The translations under genes were made by a program, and so were the position numbers. 64,000 bases of DNA from Arthrobacter sp. S39 (lineage in GTDB: Bacteria; Actinomycetota; Actinomycetes; Actinomycetales; Micrococcaceae). A model generated the notes under the pieces. That model was given only the letters and a program-made list of their open reading frames with translations, searched no databases and was not told the DNA's origin. Of this stretch, positions 15,894-25,046 are shown one piece after another (the stretch's first letter is position 1; every line of letters starts with the position of its first letter). The stretch is taken from contig NZ_SIHX01000010.1 in assembly GCF_004320525.1 (NCBI RefSeq), forward strand, positions 1 through 64,000, read 5' to 3'.

Positions 15894-17696
15894 ATGGCCT
15901 CTGCCGAAGTAATTTCCCCTTGGCTGCCGCATGAGTCACTGCGACAAACAGACCGAGTGCGCGAACTCTTCCTGATGCAACCCCATACCGATCTCACCGG
16001 AATCCGGCCCATAGTGGCGCGCTCCTGGTACCGAAGCCGGGCAGCCGGAGTTGATGCTGTCGCGGACCGTGGATTCTTTGACGAGGGCCGCGTGGATGAG
16101 TACACAATCCATGCAGCCGGCCCGCACCTGCAGAAACTGGATGAGGTTGCCGCCGACCTGGGTGGCTACGTTAGCCTGACAGCGCCCAACGGTGTGCTGA
16201 TCAAAGCGAACTTCCTGCGTGATGACGGCTTTCCTGCTGGATATTCACTGCTGGAGGAGAGTTGCGGGAGCAACGGTGAAGGTCTGGCGCTGGAAGAAGG
16301 ACGCGGTGTCTGGCTCGCACCGGAGGAGCACTTCCGCGAGGACATGCGGGGCAATTGGTGCTTTGCTTCCCTAGTCCGGGATCCGTTCCATAACAGGATT
16401 CGGGCTGTCATAGGGCTCACTCTGCCCGGTAACCGGGTCTCCAAGCTGGAGCCGTCGTCCACTCTATTGATGCTGGAGGGGGTTGCCTCCCGGATTGAAC
16501 GCGACATCGAGGTCCGGACGTCATCCAGGGAACGGGCGCTGCTCAATGAGTACTTGAGGGTCTCCCGTCGCAGGGGCAACCGTGCCGTGATTGCCTTCGA
16601 TGGCAAGAACTCCCTCCTCAACGCTTCGGCAACTGCCACCTTGGAGGACAGCGACTTCTCCATCATCTCCGGGTACGCCAAAGCGGTGATGTCCTCCGGC
16701 CGGGAACTGAACTGCGAGGTATCGCTCCAGGGATCAGGGCTTTCCACTCTGGAAGTTTCACCAGTCACCTTGTCTGCGGCCAACGTCGGGGCAATCGTGG
16801 TTGTCCGGCCGCACTCACCTGTCACTGAGCGCATTTCCGAACCCATCAGTGTGCCGGACAAGCCGGAGTCGTCCCTGCCGGACACCGCGGACCGGCTCAT
16901 GAAGCATCTGGACGGGACCAGCATGGGATTCAAGCGCACCCTTAACCTGGCTGGAAAGGCACTAGAGCAGGAACGCTCGGTAGTGGTGATCGGTGAGCTG
17001 GGCAGTGGGAAACGCCGGCTCGCGGGTGCCATTGCAGCACTGCGTGGCGAGCATATGGTGGTCGACGCCAGGGGTGGTGCCCTCAGGAATCCCCAACTCC
17101 GCGACGTCATCCATCGCGTATCGACCGAAATGCCCTCAACACTCATCGTTGAACATGCCGACGAGCTCTCACAAAACGAGGCCGCCGAGCTGGCGAGGAA
17201 CCTCCGGGGCAATGCCATCACCAAACTCGCATTCACCATCACGCGGCCCACGGATGCCACCCTGCTTCTCTCCGAAGCGTTCGATGTCCTGGAGATTGCG
17301 GTTGAGCCCCTGCGTAACAGGAGGGAAGATATCCCGCCGCTCGCGAACGCAATAGCCGAAGAGATAGGGGACCGCAGGCTGTCCCGGCGGCTCATCACAA
17401 CGCTGACGCATGCAGACTGGCCCAGGAACATCGATCAGCTGCGGGCAGTGGTGTCCAATGCTGTTGAACGGGCCGACGGCGCCGAAGTAACGGTGGACGA
17501 TCTGCCGCAGGGGTTCAACCGCGTTCTGACCAAGGGGCGGTTGTCCCGGCTGGAGGACGCCGAGCTCAGCGAACTCCGTACCGCTCTCCAAGAATCCGGG
17601 GGCAACCGTAGCCTGGCGGCCGAAACCTTGCAGATTGGCCGCTCCACCCTCTACCGCCGGATGGACTATTTCCGCAGCCGCGGATTCGACCTCTAG
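15894..17696 (+). CDS. GAF/Fis-type activator with shortened AAA+ domain (paralogue 1)
   Basis: A 600-residue regulator of the AcoR-like group. An N-terminal segment has the group signature RPIVARSWYRSRAAG and a GAF-like sensor (EESCGSNGEGLALEEG). A central ATPase-like domain starts with Walker A GELGSGKRR (about 367-375) and ends at ADWPRNIDQLR. The C-terminus is a Fis HTH, SGGNRSLAAETLQIGRSTLY. Between Walker A and WPRN only about 145 residues are present, and there is no GAFTGA loop, the part that touches sigma-54. Actinobacteria generally lack sigma-54, so this probably acts with the housekeeping sigma factor. ATG 15894 is preceded by AGAAGGA. Likely binds the TGTCYCAnnnTGRnACA sites; TetR-controlled itself. 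Confidence 0.88.
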   Translation: MASAEVISPWLPHESLRQTDRVRELFLMQPHTDLTGIRPIVARSWYRSRAAGVDAVADRGFFDEGRVDEYTIHAAGPHLQKLDEVAADLGGYVSLTAPNGVLIKANFLRDDGFPAGYSLLEESCGSNGEGLALEEGRGVWLAPEEHFREDMRGNWCFASLVRDPFHNRIRAVIGLTLPGNRVSKLEPSSTLLMLEGVASRIERDIEVRTSSRERALLNEYLRVSRRRGNRAVIAFDGKNSLLNASATATLEDSDFSIISGYAKAVMSSGRELNCEVSLQGSGLSTLEVSPVTLSAANVGAIVVVRPHSPVTERISEPISVPDKPESSLPDTADRLMKHLDGTSMGFKRTLNLAGKALEQERSVVVIGELGSGKRRLAGAIAALRGEHMVVDARGGALRNPQLRDVIHRVSTEMPSTLIVEHADELSQNEAAELARNLRGNAITKLAFTITRPTDATLLLSEAFDVLEIAVEPLRNRREDIPPLANAIAEEIGDRRLSRRLITTLTHADWPRNIDQLRAVVSNAVERADGAEVTVDDLPQGFNRVLTKGRLSRLEDAELSELRTALQESGGNRSLAAETLQIGRSTLYRRMDYFRSRGFDL

Positions 17697-17767
17697 CTCC
17701 GGACCCTTTTGAAGCAGCTGGCCATCGCGTGTGGTCGGCTGCTTTGTCTTGAACTACCCAGGGCGCA

Positions 17768-17782
17768 TGGGACAGTGTCCCA
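17768..17782. promoter_or_regulatory. Everted dyad next to site 3
   Basis: TGGGACAGTGTCCCA is a near-perfect palindrome made of the two TGTCCCA half-sites in reversed order. It lies seven bases before site 3, so two regulator dimers could bind side by side. Confidence 0.45.
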
Positions 17783-17788
17783 CGCGGG

Positions 17789-17805
17789 TGTCTCGATCTG
17801 GTACG
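17789..17805. promoter_or_regulatory. Fis-type dyad, site 3
   Basis: TGTCTCGATCTGGTACG, 125 bases before the D-2-hydroxyacid dehydrogenase that starts the second hydantoinase operon. Confidence 0.55.
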
Positions 17806-17913
17806 GATGAGCCTGCACATATCGCGTTCTACTTGAAATTACCCGGACACCGGCACCCTCCCAAGGGGTGTTTGGCAGATAAAGAGGGTTACAAAACGAA
17901 CAGGACGACGACT

Positions 17914-18861
17914 ATGACGCGCGATGCCCAGGGGACCATTCTTGTGGCCCCCCATCACTTTCCGAACCTGGACCGCGAGCACGCGCTCGCTAAGGAGTTC
18001 GGTTACACACTCAGCCCGGCTCCCGATGCCGAAGCCTTCCGTGAAGGACTCCCCGAAGCCGACATTGTGATGATCACCCCATACGCGAAACTTACCGCTG
18101 CGGACTTTCCCATGATGACCAGATGCAAGGCAGTCATCAGGTACGGGATCGGCTATGACAACATCGATGTTGCCGCTGCAACCGAGGCAGGTATTCCGGT
18201 GTCCATTGTCCCTGGGACAGCTTCGGAGGAAGTGGCTTCGCACGCTTTCGCCATGGGCCTGGCGTTGGCCCGCAGGCTGCCCACGGGTGACGCGTCGATC
18301 CGGGATCTCGGCTGGGCCGGGACCATCGGCTATGACACGCCGGTATTGTCCGAGCTCGAGGTCGGTGTTCTGGGAATGGGCCGCATTGGCCAGCACGTTG
18401 CCCGGATGTACCAGGCTGTGGGTGCCCGTGTCCGGGCTTACGATCCGTTCGTGACGGACAGCTTCGTGGAGCTGACCGGGCTGGATGACATCCTGGAGAA
18501 CTCCGATGTCGTCTCATTGCACCTGCCTCTGACCGCAGAAACCCGAAACCTGGTTTCCGGCGATGTCCTGGCACGGATGCGCCAGGGCGCAGTGGTGGTC
18601 AACGTCTCCCGCGGCGGCCTCATCGATGAAGCAGCTCTTGCCGAAGCACTGACCTCGGGACACATTGCCGGTGCCGGCATCGACACCTTCGCTGAAGAGC
18701 CGCTGCGTGAGGGGCACCCGCTCCGCTCCGCGCCCAACACCATCCTGACCCCCCACATCGCGTGGCGTTCCAACCGCTCCACTGGCGCACTGCAGGACGG
18801 AGCCGTGGAACGGGTCCGTCTGGCACTGACCGGGCAACCGCTCATCGACCTCGTGAACTGA
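17914..18861 (+). CDS. D-2-hydroxyacid dehydrogenase
   Basis: A 315-residue NAD-dependent D-isomer-specific 2-hydroxyacid dehydrogenase (phosphoglycerate dehydrogenase-like, without ACT domain). The Rossmann motif is VGVLGMGRIGQHVARMYQAV. The catalytic triad residues are the Arg in VNVSRGGLID, the Glu in DTFAEEPLREGHPLR and the His in TPHIAWRS. It interconverts a 2-keto acid and a D-2-hydroxyacid. ATG 17914 follows AGGA. First gene of the operon 17914-26180; the dyad site 3 lies upstream. Confidence 0.9.
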   Translation: MTRDAQGTILVAPHHFPNLDREHALAKEFGYTLSPAPDAEAFREGLPEADIVMITPYAKLTAADFPMMTRCKAVIRYGIGYDNIDVAAATEAGIPVSIVPGTASEEVASHAFAMGLALARRLPTGDASIRDLGWAGTIGYDTPVLSELEVGVLGMGRIGQHVARMYQAVGARVRAYDPFVTDSFVELTGLDDILENSDVVSLHLPLTAETRNLVSGDVLARMRQGAVVVNVSRGGLIDEAALAEALTSGHIAGAGIDTFAEEPLREGHPLRSAPNTILTPHIAWRSNRSTGALQDGAVERVRLALTGQPLIDLVN

Positions 18862-18880
18862 AAGACTGGAGAAAAACCAA

Positions 18881-20173
18881 TTGGGAACAAAAAACCACCT
18901 GGAAAAAGTCGCGGAGAGTCACCCCGCGGAGGATCCACATCTGCGCAGAGGACCCCGCGGCTTCCCCTTGCTGCCGGGCGGCTACGGCCGATCAACGTAT
19001 TACACGGGAGCCCCGAGCCCGTATGCCATCCGAGGCGAAGGCTACCGCGTCTGGGATGACCGCGGCCATGAACTGATCGATGCAAACAACAACTTCACCT
19101 CGCTGATCCATGGCAACGCGCACCCCGAGATCACCGAGGCCGCGACGAAGGCACTCAGTGCCGGCGCCAGCTGGGGAATCCCGAACCTCTATGAGTGGGA
19201 ACTGGCAGACCTCCTGCTGTCCCGCCTGCCTGATCTTGACCAAGTACGATTTGCCAATTCCGGCACCGAAGCCGTGATGTCGGCAATCCGCATCGCCCGG
19301 GCAAGCACTGGGCGCGAACGCGTCATCGTCACCAAGGGCGGCTACCACGGAACCTCCGAAGTGGCCCTGGTTCCTGGCGGACCGGCATACCAGCGCGGAG
19401 TGACCCGCGGTGTGATCAACGACGTCACTGCCGTGCCACTGAACGACGTCGACGTCCTGCGTCAGGAAGTTGAAGCCGCACCGGACGCCTACGCCGCAAT
19501 CATCCTGGATCTGCTGCCCAACAGGGCCGGTCTTCTCAGGATTTCCGAGGATTTTGTGCGCGCTGCCCGTGAACTGGCGACGCGGTACGGGATTGTCCTG
19601 ATCATCGACGAGGTCATCAGTCTGCGCCTGGGATTCAACGGCTTCAGTGGTGAATACGGCGTTTCCCCCGACTTGCTCACCACGGGCAAGATGATCGGCG
19701 GCGGCTTCCCCGTAGGCGCTGTGGCCGGCCGGGCTGAACTGATGGCCCAAGTGGATCCGACCCGGCCAGGCAGCTTGCCCCACGGCGGCACCTTCTCCGG
19801 GAATCCGGTCAGCATGGCTGCCGGAGCGGTTGCCTTGCGCCTCTTCACCCAGCAGGAAGTAAAGAGACTGAACCACCTCGGTGACACAACGCGTGACGCA
19901 GTGAACCTAAGGATCGCCGACGCCGGCTGGGAGGTGCGCGGCCGAGGTTCCCTCCTCCGCGCGGTTCCTGCCGGCGCAGAAAAGGTCGACGAACAGACAC
20001 AGCATCAGCTCTGGTGGGCGTCCTACGAACGGGGACTGCTCGGTTCGCCCGCCAACCTGCTGTCCTTGTCCACCCCCATGGACGAGAAAGTCGCCGCGGA
20101 TATCGCGGACCGACTCGCCGACGCCGTGCTCGCAGTTGCCGGGAAACCTTCCCTCACGGAAGACGGGAAATAG
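18881..20173 (+). CDS. Class-III aminotransferase, GSA-aminomutase-like
   Basis: A 430-residue PLP enzyme, paralogue of the one at 700-1887. K270 in LTTGKMIGGGFPVG is the Schiff-base lysine, IIDEVISLRLG carries the PLP aspartate, and FANSGTEAVMSAIRIAR the phosphate site. It uses a TTG start at 18881 with TGGAGA eight bases ahead. Nineteen bases separate it from the hydroxyacid dehydrogenase and five from the next gene. Probably converts an amino compound released by the following hydantoinase into a carbonyl compound. Confidence 0.86.
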   Translation: MGTKNHLEKVAESHPAEDPHLRRGPRGFPLLPGGYGRSTYYTGAPSPYAIRGEGYRVWDDRGHELIDANNNFTSLIHGNAHPEITEAATKALSAGASWGIPNLYEWELADLLLSRLPDLDQVRFANSGTEAVMSAIRIARASTGRERVIVTKGGYHGTSEVALVPGGPAYQRGVTRGVINDVTAVPLNDVDVLRQEVEAAPDAYAAIILDLLPNRAGLLRISEDFVRAARELATRYGIVLIIDEVISLRLGFNGFSGEYGVSPDLLTTGKMIGGGFPVGAVAGRAELMAQVDPTRPGSLPHGGTFSGNPVSMAAGAVALRLFTQQEVKRLNHLGDTTRDAVNLRIADAGWEVRGRGSLLRAVPAGAEKVDEQTQHQLWWASYERGLLGSPANLLSLSTPMDEKVAADIADRLADAVLAVAGKPSLTEDGK

Positions 20174-20178
20174 GAAAT

Positions 20179-21078
20179 ATGCAAATCATCTCGTACGAAC
20201 ACGAGTCCGGTATTCGGGGTGGGGTCCTGATTGAAGATTCTGTCCACGACCTCGAGCTTCTCTTGCAGGCTTCGAGTGGGGCAGTTAATGGTTCAACCAC
20301 GTCAGTCCGTGAATTCCTTGAGCTCTACGGCGACCGGATTGCATCGATCTCGGCTGAGCTGTCCGCTCTCGCTGCGCAGGACCCAGAGGCCCGCGTCGGG
20401 GAGCGTTCCGAGGTTCGGTTGACCACCCCGGTACCGGATCCGGCCAAGGTGCTCTGCATTGGCCTCAATTACAAGGACCACGTGGCGGAAACCGGCCGGG
20501 CCTTCCCCGAATATCCGGACGTGTTCGCAAAATTCGCCTCCACCATGGTGGGTCCGGAGGACGAAATCGGCGGTGCCCGGGTCAGCGATAACCTCGATTT
20601 CGAGGGGGAAGTTGCCGTGGTCATTGGCCGCCGGGCGAGCGAGGTCTCCGAGGAGGAAGCACTTAACTACGTGGCCGGTCTGGCTCCGCTGAACGACGTC
20701 ACAGCACGCGATCTCCAATACCGCGGGACTCAGTGGCTCGCCGGCAAAGCCGTTGACGGTTCAACCCCCTGGGGCCCTGCACTGGTCACCCTCGATGAAG
20801 TGGGAGACCCGCAAACGCTTGACCTGGCGACGCGGGTTAACGGCATCGAAGTGCAGCGTTCCAACACGGGATACCAGATCTTTTCCATCGCCCGCATCGT
20901 CTCCTACCTGTCGAGCTTCCTCACCCTCGAACCGGGAGACGTCATCGCCACCGGCACCCCGCAAGGCATTGGGGCCAAGCGGAATCCTCCCGTCTGGCTT
21001 CAGCCGGGCGACACGGTGGAAATTGAGATCGACAAGGTGGGGCTGCTCCGCAACCGCGTCGGCAAGCCCCAGCTATAA
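20179..21078 (+). CDS. Fumarylacetoacetate hydrolase family protein
   Basis: A 299-residue FAH-superfamily enzyme. The fold domain begins at VLCIGLNYKDHVAETG; metal ligands are in DFEGEVAVVIG, with the aspartate later in the sequence; the substrate loop is IATGTPQGIGAKRNPP. Members hydrolyse or decarboxylate 2-keto or 2,4-diketo acids, or act as isomerases and hydratases, using Mg2+. ATG at 20179, the long upstream frame being a shadow of the aminotransferase. In this operon it probably breaks down a keto acid. Confidence 0.9.
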   Translation: MQIISYEHESGIRGGVLIEDSVHDLELLLQASSGAVNGSTTSVREFLELYGDRIASISAELSALAAQDPEARVGERSEVRLTTPVPDPAKVLCIGLNYKDHVAETGRAFPEYPDVFAKFASTMVGPEDEIGGARVSDNLDFEGEVAVVIGRRASEVSEEEALNYVAGLAPLNDVTARDLQYRGTQWLAGKAVDGSTPWGPALVTLDEVGDPQTLDLATRVNGIEVQRSNTGYQIFSIARIVSYLSSFLTLEPGDVIATGTPQGIGAKRNPPVWLQPGDTVEIEIDKVGLLRNRVGKPQL

Positions 21079-21109
21079 CCCCTCCAACTCTACGAAAGTA
21101 AGAAGACCC

Positions 21110-23200
21110 ATGAGTGAAGTACAGACACAACCAGGTGACGCGAGGTACCGCATCGCTGTCGATACGGGTGGCACGTTCACGGACGTGGTGGTCGGATCGA
21201 ATACAGGCGACATGGCGGTTGGCAAAGCATTGACCACCTATGACCGCGTCTTCACCGGCTTCGAAGCCTCCGTGCGCCGCGCCGCTGAATCGGTTGGCTG
21301 GAGCGGAGATGACGTCCTCCGCCACGCTGACGTGATCGTCTACGGCACCACGCACGCCACCAACGCAGTACTGACGGGCAAGGTGGCCAAGACTGCCCTG
21401 TTGACAACGGACGGTTTCGCCGACACCCTGCTACTCCGTGAGGGTGGCCGCCGGGACGCCTTCGACTCCAAGGCTGCCTACCCGCCGCCCTACATTCCCC
21501 GGCACCTGACCTTCGAAATCACAGAGCGCATTTCCGCTGAAGGCGATGTCCTGGTGCCGCTGGACGAAGAGCAAGTACGTGAGATTCTGGGTTCCTTTAA
21601 GGACCAGGGAATCGAGGCGGTAGCCGTTTCCTTCCTCTGGTCGATCATCAACGATGCCCACGAGAAGCGCGTCGCGGAACTCATCAAGGAAATCCTGCCA
21701 GGTGTTCCCTACACGCTGTCCAACGAGGCCAACCCAACTATCCGCGAATACCGCCGCTCCTCGGCAGCCTCGATCGACGCCTCCCTGAAGCCGCTGATGG
21801 CTGACCACCTGGGCAAGCTGCGCTCGGACCTCCAAGAGTACGGTTTCGGCGGTGACCTGCTGGTGGTCACCTCCGAAGGTGCGGTGCTTGACGTCGCGGA
21901 TGTCCTGGACCGGCCGGTACTGTTGCTGAACTCCGGCCCGTCCATGGCGCCGCTTGTGGGCGCGGCCGCTGCTCCGGAGCGGGACACGGTCGTGGTCTGC
22001 GATATGGGCGGCACCACTTTCGACGTTTCCCTGGTTGAAGAGGGCGTTGTCCGCCACACCCGGGAAGCCTGGCTGGGTGAGCCTTTTGTGGGACACCTGA
22101 CCGGTCTTTCCTCGGTGGCCGTGTCCAGCATTGGCGCCGGTGGCGGCAGCATTGCATGGATCGACGGCGGTGGCCTGCTTCGGGTGGGTCCGCAGAGCGC
22201 CCGCAGTACTCCAGGGCCAGCCGCCTACGGACGCGGTGGTGAGGAACCCACGGTGACTGACGCCTGCGTTGCGCTTGGTTACCTTGACGCTGAGGGCTTT
22301 GAAGGCGGGTTCACGCTGGACCGCGAGGCAGCTGTCCGCGCCATCGATACCCGCATCGCCGGCCCCATGAGCATGGATACCCTACAGGCCGCACAGGCCA
22401 TCCTGGATGTCTCTGCCAACCACATGGCCACAGCCATCCGCCAAGCTTCCCTGGAGCACGGCGTGGACCCCCGGGGCGCCTTGATAGTGGCTGGCGGTGG
22501 CGCAGGTGCCATGGTCGCGGCCGCGATCGGTGTCCTCCTCGAAACCGATACGATCCTGATTCCCGCGACGGCCGGCGTGCTGGCCGCTTACGGCGCCCAC
22601 CGCGCCCCCATCGCCACGGAATTCCTCTCGCCGCTGCACAACGACACGCGCAGTTTCGACGCCAGGTCAGCCTCCCGTGCAGTCGAGGACCTGACCGGCA
22701 AAGCGGACGCCTTCGTCGAGCGCTTCGACGGCGTAGGAGACGCACCCAACGTCACCTACTTCGTCGACGCCCGGTACCCAGGCCAGGCATGGGATCTGCG
22801 CGTCTACTTGGACGCTGCCCCCGATACCGCCGGCGACGCTGCCGGGATCATTGAGCGGGCCTTCCACGAAGAGCACGACCGCCGCAACGGAACCCACGAT
22901 TCGGACAGTCGGGTGGAGATCATCACCTGGGGTGTCCGGGTCGAAATCCCGAGGCCAGAACACACGAAGGACCAGGTCGAAGCCAGCCGTGCCACCGAAA
23001 TCCACCGCACAGACTCCATCGTTTTCGGCGGCGAAAGTTTCAGCACCCAGCGGTACCGCGGTGTCACGCTGGCACCCCGGGACAAGATCGTTGGGCCTGC
23101 GGTCATCGATCAGCCCACAACCACCATCGTCGTGCCGCCGGAGTGGAACGCCACGCTCGACGAACGATCCAATATCTACCTCACCCGTAAGGAGGCGTAA
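21110..23200 (+). CDS. Hydantoinase/oxoprolinase subunit A (second system)
   Basis: A 696-residue HyuA-type subunit. RIAVDTGGTFTDVVVG at 13-28 is the phosphate loop, YGTTHATNAVLTGKVAKTAL and VVCDMGGTTFDVSLVEEG complete the actin-like site, and the C-terminal domain ends in DQPTTTIVVPP. The ATG at 21110 follows TAAGAAG. It lies next to its B subunit. It is clearly diverged from the first HyuA (TGGTFTD against VGGTFTD, AGGGAGAM in place of GFGGAGPMHI), indicating a different substrate. Confidence 0.9.
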   Translation: MSEVQTQPGDARYRIAVDTGGTFTDVVVGSNTGDMAVGKALTTYDRVFTGFEASVRRAAESVGWSGDDVLRHADVIVYGTTHATNAVLTGKVAKTALLTTDGFADTLLLREGGRRDAFDSKAAYPPPYIPRHLTFEITERISAEGDVLVPLDEEQVREILGSFKDQGIEAVAVSFLWSIINDAHEKRVAELIKEILPGVPYTLSNEANPTIREYRRSSAASIDASLKPLMADHLGKLRSDLQEYGFGGDLLVVTSEGAVLDVADVLDRPVLLLNSGPSMAPLVGAAAAPERDTVVVCDMGGTTFDVSLVEEGVVRHTREAWLGEPFVGHLTGLSSVAVSSIGAGGGSIAWIDGGGLLRVGPQSARSTPGPAAYGRGGEEPTVTDACVALGYLDAEGFEGGFTLDREAAVRAIDTRIAGPMSMDTLQAAQAILDVSANHMATAIRQASLEHGVDPRGALIVAGGGAGAMVAAAIGVLLETDTILIPATAGVLAAYGAHRAPIATEFLSPLHNDTRSFDARSASRAVEDLTGKADAFVERFDGVGDAPNVTYFVDARYPGQAWDLRVYLDAAPDTAGDAAGIIERAFHEEHDRRNGTHDSDSRVEIITWGVRVEIPRPEHTKDQVEASRATEIHRTDSIVFGGESFSTQRYRGVTLAPRDKIVGPAVIDQPTTTIVVPPEWNATLDERSNIYLTRKEA

Positions 23201-23202
23201 CC

Positions 23203-24963
23203 GTGACGCGCGAATTTGATCCCGTAAAGCTCTCGGTACTTGCCAACGCATTCGACGGCATTGTCCGCGAGATGACCAGTGGCCTGCTGCGTTCGGCCCG
23301 TTCCTCCGTCATCAACACGGCCAGGGATTTCTCCTGCGCCGTGTTGACAGCGGACAACCAACTGCTCGCCGCGGCGGAAGGTGTCCCGGTGCATGTCTTC
23401 GGCGCCGGCCCGCTCGGCGAAGATATGGTGGAACTACACGACGACATCCGGGAAGGCGATGCCTTCTTGCACAACGACCCCTACCGGGGGAATTCGCACG
23501 CAGCCGACCATGTGATTCTGGTTCCGATCTTCATCCAGGGACGCCACCTCTTCACAGCCGTCACGAAGGCCCACCAGGCCGACTGCGGCAACTCGCTCCC
23601 CACCACGTTCTTCGCCACGGCCCGCGACGTCTATGAGGAAGGCGCCCTGATCTTCCCCTGTGTCCGGGTTCAGCGCGACTACACGGACATCGACGACATC
23701 ATCCGTATGTGCCGGTCCCGCATCCGCGTACCGGACCAGTGGTACGGCGACTACCTCGCCTCGGTGGGTGCCTCCCGGATCGCCGAGCGCCGCCTTCACG
23801 AACTCGCCGAAAAGTTCGGCGTCGATGATCTGGTGGACTTCGTTGACGCCTGGTTCGACTACTCCGAGCGGCTCACCGCCAGCGCCATCGAGACGCTGCC
23901 CGAGTACGTTCTGCACGGAACCACCGCCCACGACCCCTTCCCGGGCACCGGCCCGGACGGAGTGCCCCTGCAGGCAACCATCGAGGTCAAGCCCAAACAG
24001 GGAAAGATCACCATCGACCTGCGGGACAACCCGGACAACCTTCCCAACGGCCTGAACCTCACGAAGGCGACGGCGACAGGCGCGGCGCTGGCAGGCATCC
24101 TATCCGGTATCCCGGAGAACCTGCCGAGCAACGCTGGAACCTTCCGCAGGATAGAGGTGCTGCTGCGTGACGGCTGCGCCGTCGGCATCCCTAAACATCC
24201 CTTCTCCTGCTCGTCCGGAACCACCAACCTGGCAGACCGCGTCGTGAACCTTGTCCAGGCCGCGTTTTCACAGATCGACGACGGCTACGGCACCGCTGAG
24301 GGGGCTGCCGGGCAGGCACCCGCGAAGTCGGTCATTTCTGGAATCGACGAGCGAAACGGCAACGCCTACGTGAATCAGATTCTGGTAGGCGGCGTCGGTG
24401 GCCCGGCCACCCCTTACGTCGACGGTTGGCCGACGTACCAGCGGCCCGTCTGCGGTGCCCTTCTCTACCACGACAGCGTTGAGGTAGATGAGCAGCGGTA
24501 CCCCATCCTGGTCCACGAACGCACCCTGATTGCTGACTCCGGCGGAGCCGGCAGGCAGCGAGGCGGACTCGCAACGCGCGTCACCATGGAACCACGGGTT
24601 CAAAGCATGACCATCACGTACGGCATCGAGGGCAAGCTGAACCCACCCAGAGGCGTTCGCGGTGGTCGCGATGGCGCTGTGCCAGCGGCGTGGGTTGAAG
24701 ACCTCAAGACCGGCGAACGCCGCGAGATTCCCGTCGTGGGCCGATACGACCTGCAGTCCGGTGAAAAGGTAGTATCCATCACCCCGGGCGGTGGCGGATA
24801 CGGTGACCCGCTGGAACGTGACGTCCTGGCGGTCCTCGACGACTACCGCGAGTCGCGGGTTTCCCTTGCGGCGGCGGTTGCCGAATATGGCGTCGTTATC
24901 ATCGACGGCGCAATCGATGAAGCGGCCACGGCAAAGACCCGCCAAGAGCGTCTGGCCAGCTAG
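23203..24963 (+). CDS. Hydantoinase/oxoprolinase subunit B (second system)
   Basis: A 586-residue HyuB-type subunit starting at GTG 23203 with AAGGAGG eight bases upstream and two bases after hyuA. Family segments include ARSSVINTARDFSCAVLTAD, FLHNDPYRGNSHAADH, FSCSSGTTNLADRVVN and the glycine-rich SITPGGGGYGDPLERD near the end. With HyuA it should hydrolyse an amide ring at the cost of ATP, or carboxylate a small ketone. A hairpin follows the gene, before the Gfo/Idh gene. Confidence 0.9.
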   Translation: MTREFDPVKLSVLANAFDGIVREMTSGLLRSARSSVINTARDFSCAVLTADNQLLAAAEGVPVHVFGAGPLGEDMVELHDDIREGDAFLHNDPYRGNSHAADHVILVPIFIQGRHLFTAVTKAHQADCGNSLPTTFFATARDVYEEGALIFPCVRVQRDYTDIDDIIRMCRSRIRVPDQWYGDYLASVGASRIAERRLHELAEKFGVDDLVDFVDAWFDYSERLTASAIETLPEYVLHGTTAHDPFPGTGPDGVPLQATIEVKPKQGKITIDLRDNPDNLPNGLNLTKATATGAALAGILSGIPENLPSNAGTFRRIEVLLRDGCAVGIPKHPFSCSSGTTNLADRVVNLVQAAFSQIDDGYGTAEGAAGQAPAKSVISGIDERNGNAYVNQILVGGVGGPATPYVDGWPTYQRPVCGALLYHDSVEVDEQRYPILVHERTLIADSGGAGRQRGGLATRVTMEPRVQSMTITYGIEGKLNPPRGVRGGRDGAVPAAWVEDLKTGERREIPVVGRYDLQSGEKVVSITPGGGGYGDPLERDVLAVLDDYRESRVSLAAAVAEYGVVIIDGAIDEAATAKTRQERLAS

Positions 24964-24985
24964 AAGTACCAGCCATAGCAACTGA

Positions 24986-25017
24986 TTCCGGGGCGGGGTA
25001 TAGTCCTCGCCCCGGAA
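24986..25017 (+). other. Hairpin between hyuB and the Gfo/Idh gene
   Basis: TTCCGGGGCG at 24986-24995 pairs perfectly with 25008-25017, loop 12. No T-run follows, so it may only attenuate transcription or protect the mRNA end. Confidence 0.5.
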
Positions 25018-25046
25018 GGTTTCACCAACTAATGACGGAGATTCAC

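Noticed and set aside
16166..17431. 421-codon minus-strand frame
   Set aside because: Ser/Arg-rich shadow of Fis-type regulator 1, a common effect of high-GC codon bias.
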